In this document: in pieces, positions 22,290 through 31,089 of the stretch
How the letters are laid out: each line of letters begins with the position of its first letter
Position numbering within the stretch: the first letter of the stretch is position 1
Assembly: GCA_046331245.1 (NCBI GenBank)
Contig: JAXLRH010000003.1
Coordinates: 310,001-374,000, forward strand
DNA from: SSF14 sp046331245
GTDB taxonomy: Bacteria > Actinomycetota > Acidimicrobiia > Acidimicrobiales > Microtrichaceae
Length of the DNA stretch: 64,000 bases
Direction: 5' to 3'
Translations under genes and position numbers: made by a program
The notes under the pieces: generated by a model
Seen by the model: the letters and a program-made list of their open reading frames with translations, nothing else
The model's database searches: none
What the model was told of the DNA's origin: nothing

Positions 22290-25200
22290 CTACCGGATGA
22301 CGCGCTTCCTCGTCGCCACCACGCCGAACCCGACGAGCAGGAGCCCGAGCCCGAGCAGCACGGCGCCGAACGGCTGGCCGCCGGTGAACGCCAGCGGCGA
22401 CGACGGCGACGCGACCGGCTGCGTGGTCGTGGTCGTGGTGGTCGCGTTCACCGTTTCGGCCAGCACGTGCACCGGCACCGAGGCCGCGTTGTTCGCGAGC
22501 GTGATCTCGGCCCCGGCGGCGCTGACGGTCGCGGCGGTGAGGAGCGTGGCGCCCACGGCGCCGCCGACGGTCGTGCGGATGCCGATCGTCGACGACCCGC
22601 CGTTCGCGAGGCCGGCCGGCAGGACGCAGGTGACGACCTGCCCGCTCGCGGAGCAGTTCCAGCCCGGCGCGTCCGTGCTCACGTAGGTGAGCCCGTCGGG
22701 CAGGGTCTCGACCACCGTCACGTCGGTGGGCGAGTCGAGCGGCCCGCCGTTCTGGACGTCGATCCGAACGACCACCGACCCGTTCACCTGCGGCGTCCCC
22801 TCGATCGAGGTCTGCACGCGCAGGTCGTACGGAAGGCCTGAGGGGGTCGCGAGGCCGACGTCGGCGTCGGTCACGTCCTGCGCCGGGCCGAGGTCGACGA
22901 GACGGGTGCCGGTGGAGGTCGGGGCCATGCCAGCGGGCGACGTGACCGCCACCAGGTAGCGCCCGGGCGCCAGACCGGTGAAGGAGTAGTTGCCGTCGCC
23001 GCTCGTCACGGCGGTGGCGGAGGTCGTATAGACGCCGTCACCGTCGGCGTCGGCGAGCAGCGTGACGGTGACGCCGTTCAGGCCGGCCTCACCGGCGTCC
23101 TGCATCTGGTCGCGGTCGGTGTCGCTCCAGATGCGGTCGCCGATGGAGCCGGGGGCGGCCGGGGTGGAGCGGATGCCGACGTCGGCGTTGGTCACGGCGA
23201 GGCCCGCCCACAGGGTGACGGGTACGGCCGAAGGCGTCGTGGGGTGGCTGCCGCCGGGCACGCTCACGACCACCTGGTAGCTGCCGGGCGGCAGCGACGT
23301 GAAGGCGTAGTTGCCGTCGCCGGAGGTGGTCGTGGTCGAGACGGCGGTTTCGAAGGTGCCGTCGCCGTCGGCGTCACGGCGGAGGGTGACGGTGACGCCG
23401 TTGGCCCCGGTCTCGCCGCCGTCCTGCACGCCGTCGGCGTCGGTGTCGGTCCAGACGCGGTCGCCGATGGAGCCGGCCGTGACCGCTCCGGGGTGGAGGC
23501 CGACGTCGGCATCGGTCACCGACTGGCCGCCGGCGAGAGGCACGGTGATGGCGACCGGGGTCGTGGGCGTGCGGCCGGCCGGGGTGGTGACGACCACCCG
23601 GTAGGAGGCGGGCGGCAGGTGTGCGAAGCCGTAGGAGCCGTCGGACGAGGTGGTGATCGACGACAACGTCGTCTCGAAGCCGCCGTCGCCGTCGGTGTCC
23701 GACAGGAGGGAGACGGTGACGCCGCCCACACCGGGCTCACCGGTGTCCTGGGCGCCGTTGCCGTTGGTGTCGTCCCACACGCGGTCGCCGATGACGCCGC
23801 CGTCGGGCGGGGCGGGCGGTTCGAAGCCGAAGTCGACCGTGTTGTCGGTGGCGGCGTTCGCGAGCGTGACGTGGGTCGTCGTCGCGGTGGTGGCGGTGAG
23901 GCCCGTCGGGGGCGTGACCACGACGGAGTAGGCGCCGGCCGAGAGGTTGGGGAAGGCGTACGTGCCCGTGCCGGCCGTGACGGCCGTGGCGACGGTGGTC
24001 TCGTAGGAGCCGTTCGAGTCGGTGTCCTTCAGCAGCGTCACGGTGACGCCGCCGAGGCCGGGCTCGCCGGAGTCCTGCACGCCGTCGCCGTCGGTGTCGC
24101 TCCACACCGTGTCGCCGATGCCGCCGCTCCCGCGGTAGCCGAAGTCCTGCGCGTCGTCCGTGGCCCCCGCGGCGAGGGTCACGCCCGAGCGGCTCGCCGT
24201 GCCGCCGTCGGGATCGACCGTGTTGGCGAAGCCGGCCGGGAGATCGGCCGTGTCGACCTGCACCCGGAAGTTGCCGGCGGGCAGCGTGCCGACGGACCAG
24301 TGGCCCACCGAGTCGGTGGTGACGGTCGTGGCGATGTCGTCGCCGCCGCCGAGCACGCCGTCGGGGCCGAACCAGGTGACCGTGACGTCGACACCGGTGA
24401 TGCCCTCCCCGGCCTGCGGCGTGCCGTTGCCGTTGAGGTCCTCGAAGACCGTGTCGCCGACGACGCCGCGACCGGTGTAGCCGAAGTCGACGTCGGTGCG
24501 GCTCACGCCCGGTGCCAGCGTGAAGGCGGCGACCGACGTGCTGCCCGAGCCGATGCCGTCGAGGTCGAACGTGGGCGAGTCGATGCCGTTCGGCAGGGTG
24601 CCCGTGGACACGGCGACGCGGTACGCGCCGGCGGGCAGGTTCGTGATCGACCACGCGCCGGTGGCGTCGGTGGTCGTGGTGTAGGCGTGGTCGTCACCGT
24701 TGCCGAACGTGCCGTTCGGGCCGGCCCATGTGGCCGTCACGTCGACGCCGGCGAGACCCGGCTCGCCGGAGTCCACGGTGCCGTTGCCGTTGACGTCGTA
24801 CCAGACGGTGTCGCCGACGGACGGGCCGGTCACGCTGAGGCTCACCGACGCCTGGTCGTCCTCGGTCGGGACGTCGTTGCCCGGCGTGGAGTCGGGGTCG
24901 ATCGACTTGGAGGCGGTGACCTCGGCGGAGTTGGTGACCGATGGCGAGACGATCGTGGCCGTGATGTCGAGCGTGGCGCTCGCGCCGTTGGCGAGGGTGC
25001 CGACGCTCCACACGCCGGTGCTGCTCACGTAGCTGCCCGCGCTCGGGCTAGAGGACACGTAGACCGCACCCGCCGGGAGGAGGTCGGTGACCTTCACGCC
25101 GGTCGCGCCGTTCGGACCGGCGTTGCTGACGGTGAGGCGGAACACGGCGTCGTCGCCCACATGGGCGGCCGGTGTGGTGATCGACTTGGTGAGGCTGAGG

Positions 25201-27251
25201 TCCGACGACGCCAGCGGCGTGGTCAGCACGTCGCCGCCCGAGGCCTCGGCGGCGGTGACGGTCACGGGGTTCGTGATCGACGGGGTGTGGTTCGGGAAGG
25301 GGTCGTCGATCGTCACCCGGTACCGCACGTGGACGGTGTTGCCGGCGGTGATGTCGGGGAGTGCCACGCCGCTCTCGTCGAGCGGGAAGGCGGTGGCCGC
25401 GGGCGGCACCGAGTCGTCGGCGATCGGCGTGACGGTGGAGCCGTCGTCGATCACGGTCGTGCCGGGCACGTAGGTCGAGCCCGCCGGCAGCAGGTCGGTT
25501 CCGGACACCGACGTGAACGCGAGGCTGCCGGCGTCGCTGATCGAGATGTCGTAGTCGACGCTGTCGCCGGGCCCGATGAGGCCGTCGCCGTTGGCGTCGG
25601 TCGCGACGCCGGCCGTCTTGTCGACCACCATCGAGGTGGACGGGATGATGGCGTAGCCGGCGTCGAAGCCGGGCGAGCCGCTCGGGGCGTTCGACGGGTC
25701 CTCACCCCAGGCGCCGGCGATCTTGGTGCCGTCGCACGTGTAGATGCGGGCGCCGGTCATGTCGAAGTCGTTGGGGTCGGTGATGCGGGTCGAGGCGAGC
25801 GCGGCGACCGGCAGCTCGAGGTCGTGGGAGCCGAAGCAGTCGGGGCTGCTCAGCGCGCCGGTGGCCGGATCGCCGTCGAAGTCGACGTGGACGGTCGTGG
25901 CCGTGAGCGTGGTCGCCCAGACGGGGTCGTCGTCGGCGTGGCCGGCGCCCGCCGACAGGGGCGGGTCGGTGGAGTTTCCGGGCGCCCATCCGAGCACCGC
26001 CTGCGTGGTGAGAAGACCGGTGGGCACGAGGGCGAAGCCCCAGTCGTAGGTCGCGCTGCCATCGCCCGCGGAACCCGGGGCGGCGCCGCTCTGCGCGCCG
26101 CTGGCGCCAACGGCGATGAAGTTCGGGCCGCCGCTGTCGAAGCGCGTGGCCTGGCCGAGCGGCGACGCGAAGCTCGTGGAGGTGCCCGCCGCGATCGACA
26201 GGGTGCCCGAGCAGCTCGTGCACGACGGGGTCACGGTGATCGGCGACGACGTCGGGTTGAAGAGGTACGTGATGGTGCGCTGGTTGTCGAGGTTGCTCGC
26301 GACCGGGTTGAGGTAGTCGCTCGACAGGAGCGACGTCGGGAACAACGTGAACCAGCGGGACTCGTAGGACGAGCCCACGTCGCCGGTCCCCTCGTGCACC
26401 TGCACGGGCTTGTCCGACATCACGTGCGCGCCCTGCTCGACGCCTCCGTGCACGAACGCGACCTCGCCCTCGTCGATGACGGAGGTGGTGTCGACCGTGC
26501 CGTTGCCGTCGCTGTCGACGCGCACCGTGGTGTCGTCCGCCGCCGCCATCACGACGAGGCTCGACGTCTCGAACGCCGGCGAGGTGCCCGACGGGGTCGG
26601 CGTGTTCTCGCCCACCGGCGCCACGTAGTCGGTGCCGTACTTGGACGTGTCGTACCCCGAGGCCGAGGCCGAGAGCACCGAGCCGAGCGGCGTCGAGAAG
26701 CCGCCGGCCGTGATCGCGAAGCCGCGGGTCGACGCCACCTTGTCGCGGCCGTCGTAGCGGATCTGCGAGGAGTTGCGCGGGGTGGTGATCGTGTTGCGGA
26801 GGACGAACACGTCGCCGGACGTGAGGAGATCGCTGCCGCAGGACGAGCACACGGTCGACGCGTCGCCGTTCGAGGGGTTCCCGTCGCCCCAGACCTCGGT
26901 CGTCGACTGCACCGGGTTGGAGATGTCGGCCTCGAAGCCGTCCTCCCAGTGGTCGTAGTACATGATCGCCCCGTCGCCGGCGTTGGTGATGCCCACGGTG
27001 AAGTCGAGCGTGGTGTCGGCGCCCGCGTTCACGGACTCCATGACGGCCTGGGTCTCGTCCGCGGGAAGGGGCACGTACCCGGTCACGACCGGTGCGGGAC
27101 CGGCGCCGGCCAGGGGCGCGTCGCTGACGACCGCGACCGTCGCGCCGGCGACCACGGCGACGGCTGCGAGAGCGGCGCCGAGCCGGCGCCGACGGGGTGC
27201 GGGCGTCGAGGCGAGCGTTCGGCTGTCGGTGCGCGACTGGTCGAGATGCAT
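22290..27251 (-). CDS. giant SdrD_B/DUF11 surface protein with LAxTG sorting signal
   Basis: A 1653-residue exported protein. Residues 1-50 form a signal peptide (Arg-rich then hydrophobic, ending near AGA). Residues 50-620 form an adhesin-like beta-rich head. DUF11-type repeats follow (about 690-800: SDLSLTKSITTPAAHVGDDAVFRLTVSNAGPNG). Six SdrD_B modules come next, each with a xIGDxVWxDxxGxGxQDxGEPGxxGVxVTL core and Ca-binding Asp loops, and then another DUF11 module. The C terminus has LAFTG at 1620-1624, a membrane helix and TRKRVIR, the layout recognised by sortase E (LAxTG). The head-stalk design predicts a Ca-stiffened adhesin. No sortase gene is present in the window. No ribosome binding site precedes ATG 27251. 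Confidence 0.9.
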   Translation of the reverse strand: MHLDQSRTDSRTLASTPAPRRRRLGAALAAVAVVAGATVAVVSDAPLAGAGPAPVVTGYVPLPADETQAVMESVNAGADTTLDFTVGITNAGDGAIMYYDHWEDGFEADISNPVQSTTEVWGDGNPSNGDASTVCSSCGSDLLTSGDVFVLRNTITTPRNSSQIRYDGRDKVASTRGFAITAGGFSTPLGSVLSASASGYDTSKYGTDYVAPVGENTPTPSGTSPAFETSSLVVMAAADDTTVRVDSDGNGTVDTTSVIDEGEVAFVHGGVEQGAHVMSDKPVQVHEGTGDVGSSYESRWFTLFPTSLLSSDYLNPVASNLDNQRTITYLFNPTSSPITVTPSCTSCSGTLSIAAGTSTSFASPLGQATRFDSGGPNFIAVGASGAQSGAAPGSAGDGSATYDWGFALVPTGLLTTQAVLGWAPGNSTDPPLSAGAGHADDDPVWATTLTATTVHVDFDGDPATGALSSPDCFGSHDLELPVAALASTRITDPNDFDMTGARIYTCDGTKIAGAWGEDPSNAPSGSPGFDAGYAIIPSTSMVVDKTAGVATDANGDGLIGPGDSVDYDISISDAGSLAFTSVSGTDLLPAGSTYVPGTTVIDDGSTVTPIADDSVPPAATAFPLDESGVALPDITAGNTVHVRYRVTIDDPFPNHTPSITNPVTVTAAEASGGDVLTTPLASSDLSLTKSITTPAAHVGDDAVFRLTVSNAGPNGATGVKVTDLLPAGAVYVSSSPSAGSYVSSTGVWSVGTLANGASATLDITATIVSPSVTNSAEVTASKSIDPDSTPGNDVPTEDDQASVSLSVTGPSVGDTVWYDVNGNGTVDSGEPGLAGVDVTATWAGPNGTFGNGDDHAYTTTTDATGAWSITNLPAGAYRVAVSTGTLPNGIDSPTFDLDGIGSGSTSVAAFTLAPGVSRTDVDFGYTGRGVVGDTVFEDLNGNGTPQAGEGITGVDVTVTWFGPDGVLGGGDDIATTVTTDSVGHWSVGTLPAGNFRVQVDTADLPAGFANTVDPDGGTASRSGVTLAAGATDDAQDFGYRGSGGIGDTVWSDTDGDGVQDSGEPGLGGVTVTLLKDTDSNGSYETTVATAVTAGTGTYAFPNLSAGAYSVVVTPPTGLTATTATTTHVTLANAATDNTVDFGFEPPAPPDGGVIGDRVWDDTNGNGAQDTGEPGVGGVTVSLLSDTDGDGGFETTLSSITTSSDGSYGFAHLPPASYRVVVTTPAGRTPTTPVAITVPLAGGQSVTDADVGLHPGAVTAGSIGDRVWTDTDADGVQDGGETGANGVTVTLRRDADGDGTFETAVSTTTTSGDGNYAFTSLPPGSYQVVVSVPGGSHPTTPSAVPVTLWAGLAVTNADVGIRSTPAAPGSIGDRIWSDTDRDQMQDAGEAGLNGVTVTLLADADGDGVYTTSATAVTSGDGNYSFTGLAPGRYLVAVTSPAGMAPTSTGTRLVDLGPAQDVTDADVGLATPSGLPYDLRVQTSIEGTPQVNGSVVVRIDVQNGGPLDSPTDVTVVETLPDGLTYVSTDAPGWNCSASGQVVTCVLPAGLANGGSSTIGIRTTVGGAVGATLLTAATVSAAGAEITLANNAASVPVHVLAETVNATTTTTTTQPVASPSSPLAFTGGQPFGAVLLGLGLLLVGFGVVATRKRVIR
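22860..24840 (-). repeat. tandem SdrD_B module repeats
   Basis: Six modules of about 110 residues within the surface protein share the IGDxVWxDTxxDGxQDxGE core. The last four are closest to each other (VTLLxDxDxDG and PxGxxPT recur). Alternation between two types suggests growth by unequal recombination. DNA-level identity is partial. Confidence 0.7.
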
Positions 27252-27307
27252 ACCGAGCAGATCGGCACCGGCAATGTGCCTATGAGGCCCGGCCGATCAG
27301 CGTTCGG

Positions 27308-27742
27308 TCAGATGAGTCGTTCAGCCCAGAGCCGGCCGGCGCCGGCCAGCAGGCACGCTCCGGCCCCGAGCGGCAGGAGCGCAAGGGCGTCGCCGAGGTG
27401 GATCCCGTGGTCGCGCGACAGGCTGATCAGCACGGGGCCGGCGAACCGGTGGTCACCGAGCAGCAGCCACAGCACGCCGAGCCCGATCGATGCGAGCGCC
27501 AGGCCGACGAGGCCGAGCACCGCGTGGCGGCGGCCGATCAGCGCTGCGACGAGCGCTCCGAACGCCAGCACCGCGATGCCCGACGGCGCCGACACCCACT
27601 CCGTGTGCGAGAACCGCACGTGAGCGTGGATGTGGCCGCGGGCCAGCCACGCCGCGACGAAGACCACGGCGGCGCCGGCCGCGACGGCCGTCCACGCCGG
27701 GGCCGGGACGGCGGGCGCGGCGGATCGCTCGTCTCGGCTCAT
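27308..27742 (-). CDS. small four-helix membrane protein
   Basis: A 144-residue protein with four hydrophobic stretches (about residues 18-36, 52-72, 76-93 and 116-136) and His-rich loops (RGHIHAHVRFSHTEW, GDHRFAG). I do not recognise the family. Its ATG overlaps the TGA of the upstream GT2-fusion gene (ATGA), so the two are translationally coupled and probably work together at the membrane. Confidence 0.65.
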   Translation of the reverse strand: MSRDERSAAPAVPAPAWTAVAAGAAVVFVAAWLARGHIHAHVRFSHTEWVSAPSGIAVLAFGALVAALIGRRHAVLGLVGLALASIGLGVLWLLLGDHRFAGPVLISLSRDHGIHLGDALALLPLGAGACLLAGAGRLWAERLI

Positions 27743-30492
27743 GCAACGACGGTAGCGGTGGGGCCGCCGGAAGTGACGACGGGGGGCGCGAACGGCTGCT
27801 TGCGCTCGAGCAGGAGCACGAACGCGCCCGCGTAGACGAGCACCATCGCCGGGATCGCGATGCCCGAGTCGTTCATCAGTCCGCCGAGCACCCCGAAGCC
27901 CAGGAGGGTGAGGAAGGTGGTGCGCCACACCCGGTCGCCGCCGAACCAGCGGCGCCATCCGCCGCCGAGGGTGGCCGACCACGCGAAGAACCCGGTGATG
28001 ATGGGCACCATCCACGTCCAGGTCGAGCTCCGGAAGATGGCGATGTTGGCGTCGATCTTGCGCTCGATGGTGGCCCACATGGCATCGGACCCGCTCCCGA
28101 GGAACGCCGAGACGTGGGTGCCGCCGCTCCAGGCGTCGACCGCGGCGACGGCGCCGATGGCGATCACGGCGGCGAGCGCTCCCCGCAGCAGCCGGCCCGG
28201 CGTGAGGCGCAGGCCTGCCCACACGACCACCGCCAGGATGAACACGGGGATGAACACGAGCGCGCCGCCGAAGTCGGCGCCGCGATCCGGCGCGACCTCG
28301 AGCACCGTCACCAGGCCCAGCAGGCAGGCGATCGCCAGCACTCCCTCCGAGCGGCGGGGTGCGCCGGCCATCCAGGCGCCGGCGAGCAGGATCGCCGCCG
28401 ACCCGAACACGGCGAACCCCATGTTGCCCATGCCGTAGTAGCGGGCCGCGGTGAGGGGCGAGTAGCCGAGCAGGCTGACGTTCTCGAGCGCTCCGGCCGT
28501 GGCCGCGTCGACGGCCATGACCGCCACCGTCACGCCGGCAATCCAGACGAGCGGGCTCAGCGGATGGTGGCGGGCACGCGACGCCAGCACGCCTGCGGTC
28601 ACGCTGGCGAGCGCGATGCCCGGGGCCGCCCATCGCGGCTCCTGCATCGCTGCCGGAGCCAGCCGGTACAGGAAGGTCACGACCGGGAACGCCGCGCACG
28701 CGAGCGCGATCCGCTCGGCGCCGGCGAGCAGCGTCTCGTTGAGGCGCCGTCCCGCGCCGCCGCGCCGGCGGCGCACCAGGCCGACCACCGCGAACGAGTA
28801 CACGAGCGCCTGCAAGCCGATGAAGCCGATCGTGATGGCCGGGTTGAGTCGCTCGCGGGCGTCGGTGCGCAGGTGGAGGTCGCGCACGGCGCCGGGGTCG
28901 GCCGGCGTCGGGCCGGCGACGAGCCGTTGACCGATCATCGTCGCCGGCGGCGTGACGCCCAAGGCGGTCAGCATCGTCGGCGCCAGGTCGGTGAGCGCCG
29001 AGAGCCCGGCCTGACGGGTGGAGCCGCTCGACAGGGCGCCCGGAAGGTCGCCGGCGACGGCCAGCGGGGTGAGGCGCCACTGCGACGGCGGCGAGATCCC
29101 GGCCACGACGACCAGCGCGTCGGGGTGCGCGGCGACGATGCGGCCCACGAACGCATCGGCGGTGCGGACGTGCGCGAGGCGCTGCTGGTGGAGCACCTCA
29201 CGGCTCGCGGGGCTGGCCGGGCCGAGCCAGCGCGGGCGGCGGAGTGGCGTGCCGCCGGCGTCCACGACCACCAGGTCGGCGGCGTCCATGGCCGCGCTCA
29301 CCGCGTCGACGCGCTCTCCCACCCGCCGGTCGAACGCGTCGCCCACCGTGTCGGGCAGGGCGCCGGGCGACACCGTGTCGATCCGGCCGGAGCGATCGGC
29401 GATGGCGAGCGCCGCGGGCATGTCGTCGGCGGCGCCGCCCGACCGGGCCCCGACGTAGGCCGTGCGCAGGCCGGCCGCGTGGGCCGCGTCGCCGAGCGCG
29501 CCCAGCGTGCCGTAGGCGTTGCGCGCTCCGGTGGGCGTGCCGTTGCGCAGCACCACCGGCGCGCCGGCCCCGAGCGACGCGTAGGCCGACCGCTGGTCGC
29601 CGGGCGCGGCCGGGGTGCGCGGCGTGAGCGCTCCGCCGGTGGTGCCCAGCAGGCGCGACACGTTGGGCAGGACGCCCCGATCGAGGTCGGCGAGGCTCAC
29701 GTCGGCGATCGTGACCAGCACGACCGGTCCCCCGGCCCGGTGCAGGGGTCGGCCGCCGCTGTCCCGGCCGGCGACCGCGACGGCCGCCAGCAGCGCGAGC
29801 GTGACGCCCACCATCACGAGCCGCCTCGTGCGGCCGCTCCCGACGCGGACGATCGATGCCCGGGCGATGTCGACGGCCTGGCCGCCCCGGTGACGGAAGC
29901 CGGCCAGGGTGCGACCGGTGTGCGCGTGGTCGAGGGGGAGCTCCACCTCCACGACGCGTGCCCCGAGTCGCACGGCGTCGATGGTCATCGCCACCTCCAG
30001 CCCGAACCTCGATGCCGGTGGCAGCGAGCGCAGGAGGTCGCCTCGCACGGCCCGCTGCCCCGAGAGCGGTTCGCGGGCCTCGTAGCCGCACTCGGACGCG
30101 ATCACGCGACGCGTCGCCCGCTTCACGATGCCGAACCCTCCGAGTCCGCCCGCCGGCGGGAACGCGGCAATCGCCATGTCGGCGCGCCCGTCGAGCACCG
30201 GGTCGAGCAGGGCGACCGTGTGCACCGCCGTGTGCGCCAGGTCGGCGTCGACGAGGAGGTACACCGACGCGTCGGGGAACTGCTCGACGGCGCGCCCGAC
30301 GGCCCCGCCCTTGCCCCAGTTGGTGGGCAGCGAGAGCACCGTCGCTCCGGCCGCCGCCGCCCGTGCCGCGGTGTCATCGGTCGAGCCGTCGTCGACGACC
30401 ACCACCCGGTCGACGCGACCCGTGCCCAGCAGGCCCGCCACCGTGACCTCGACGGCCGGCGAGTTCCGCGCCGGTACGACAGCAATGATCAT
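27739..30492 (-). CDS. GT2 glycosyltransferase / phosphatase-like / polytopic membrane fusion
   Basis: A 917-residue protein; ATG 30492 follows a GAGGGG ribosome binding site. Residues 1-215 are a GT-A GT2 domain (VVVVDDGSTDDTA near 30-42, N-x-GKGGA, LLVDADLA with the DxD-like Asp). After a helix at about 222-240 comes an extracytoplasmic domain (250-560) with DLVVVDAGG, ALVVVAGISPPS, LTPLAVAG and STRQAGLSALTDLAPTMLTALG. These resemble the alkaline-phosphatase/sulfatase fold, but the metal-binding set looks incomplete. Residues 570-905 form about ten membrane helices. It might build and export, or remodel, a lipid-linked sugar; the substrate is unknown. Confidence 0.75.
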   Translation of the reverse strand: MIIAVVPARNSPAVEVTVAGLLGTGRVDRVVVVDDGSTDDTAARAAAAGATVLSLPTNWGKGGAVGRAVEQFPDASVYLLVDADLAHTAVHTVALLDPVLDGRADMAIAAFPPAGGLGGFGIVKRATRRVIASECGYEAREPLSGQRAVRGDLLRSLPPASRFGLEVAMTIDAVRLGARVVEVELPLDHAHTGRTLAGFRHRGGQAVDIARASIVRVGSGRTRRLVMVGVTLALLAAVAVAGRDSGGRPLHRAGGPVVLVTIADVSLADLDRGVLPNVSRLLGTTGGALTPRTPAAPGDQRSAYASLGAGAPVVLRNGTPTGARNAYGTLGALGDAAHAAGLRTAYVGARSGGAADDMPAALAIADRSGRIDTVSPGALPDTVGDAFDRRVGERVDAVSAAMDAADLVVVDAGGTPLRRPRWLGPASPASREVLHQQRLAHVRTADAFVGRIVAAHPDALVVVAGISPPSQWRLTPLAVAGDLPGALSSGSTRQAGLSALTDLAPTMLTALGVTPPATMIGQRLVAGPTPADPGAVRDLHLRTDARERLNPAITIGFIGLQALVYSFAVVGLVRRRRGGAGRRLNETLLAGAERIALACAAFPVVTFLYRLAPAAMQEPRWAAPGIALASVTAGVLASRARHHPLSPLVWIAGVTVAVMAVDAATAGALENVSLLGYSPLTAARYYGMGNMGFAVFGSAAILLAGAWMAGAPRRSEGVLAIACLLGLVTVLEVAPDRGADFGGALVFIPVFILAVVVWAGLRLTPGRLLRGALAAVIAIGAVAAVDAWSGGTHVSAFLGSGSDAMWATIERKIDANIAIFRSSTWTWMVPIITGFFAWSATLGGGWRRWFGGDRVWRTTFLTLLGFGVLGGLMNDSGIAIPAMVLVYAGAFVLLLERKQPFAPPVVTSGGPTATVVA

Positions 30493-30605
30493 CCGCCCAC
30501 CCCTCGTCGATCCGGTGGCCATCGTGGCGGACGGGCGCCACGACTCCCCCGTCACTCCCTGTGAGGACCTTCAACCCGGCGGCACGGAGAAATCCCGTTG
30601 ACGGG

Positions 30606-30634
30606 TGTCGAGAACCGGTCGTCGGCTCCGACGT
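30606..30634 (+). promoter_or_regulatory. predicted ECF42-type promoter
   Basis: TGTCGA (30606-30611) is followed after 17 nt by CGACGT (30629-30634). The motif reported for ECF42 sigma factors, as I recall it, is TGTCGA at -35 and CGA/TC at -10. The site lies 51-79 nt upstream of the DGPF gene, the known ECF42 target, and the sigma gene follows, so autoregulation is expected. Confidence 0.6.
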
Positions 30635-30684
30635 CCCCACGAGCGGCGCCACGGTGGCCCGCTCGCATGAGAGAGGATGTCGCG

Positions 30685-31089
30685 ATGCGATTCATGTTGT
30701 TGCAGTACTACGGCGAGGTCGAGTCGAACTGCCCGCCGATGATGGAGTGGAGCCCCGAGGAGATCCGGGCGCACATCGAGTTCCAGCACACGCTCAACGC
30801 CGCGCTCACCGAGTCGGGCGAGCTCGTCGACGCTCAGGGCCTCGCCGGGCCGGATCAGGCCCGGTTCGTGATCGCCGACGGCGCCGGCGGAGCGCCGGTG
30901 GTGACCGACGGCCCGTTCCCCGAGTCGCGGGAGCTGCTCGCCGGCTTCCGGGTGGTCGACGTCGAGTCCGAGGCGCGGGCGATCGAGATCGCCGCGCAGG
31001 CGTCGGCGGCCCCGGCGGTGGGTGGAGCGCCGATCCGCCAGCCGATCGAGGTGCGCCAGATCATGGGCGCTCCCGACCCCGACATGTGA
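30685..31089 (+). CDS. DGPF (YCII-related) domain protein
   Basis: A 134-residue alpha-beta protein with the hallmark VVTDGPFPESRELLAGFRVVDV. Its start at 30685 has a GAGAGG ribosome binding site. DGPF proteins are genetically linked to ECF42 sigma factors in many actinobacteria and are usually the main target; their biochemical role is unknown. The stop overlaps the GTG of the sigma gene as GTGA. Confidence 0.88.
   Translation: MRFMLLQYYGEVESNCPPMMEWSPEEIRAHIEFQHTLNAALTESGELVDAQGLAGPDQARFVIADGAGGAPVVTDGPFPESRELLAGFRVVDVESEARAIEIAAQASAAPAVGGAPIRQPIEVRQIMGAPDPDM

Noticed and set aside
23244..27623. Very long plus-strand ORF opposite the surface protein
   Set aside because: Low-complexity Arg/Gly/Ala sequence mirrored from GC-rich codons of the real minus-strand gene; no start signal or family match.
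27490..30564. Long plus-strand ORF opposite the GT2 fusion
   Set aside because: Shadow of the minus-strand gene; Arg/Gly/His-rich with no domain.
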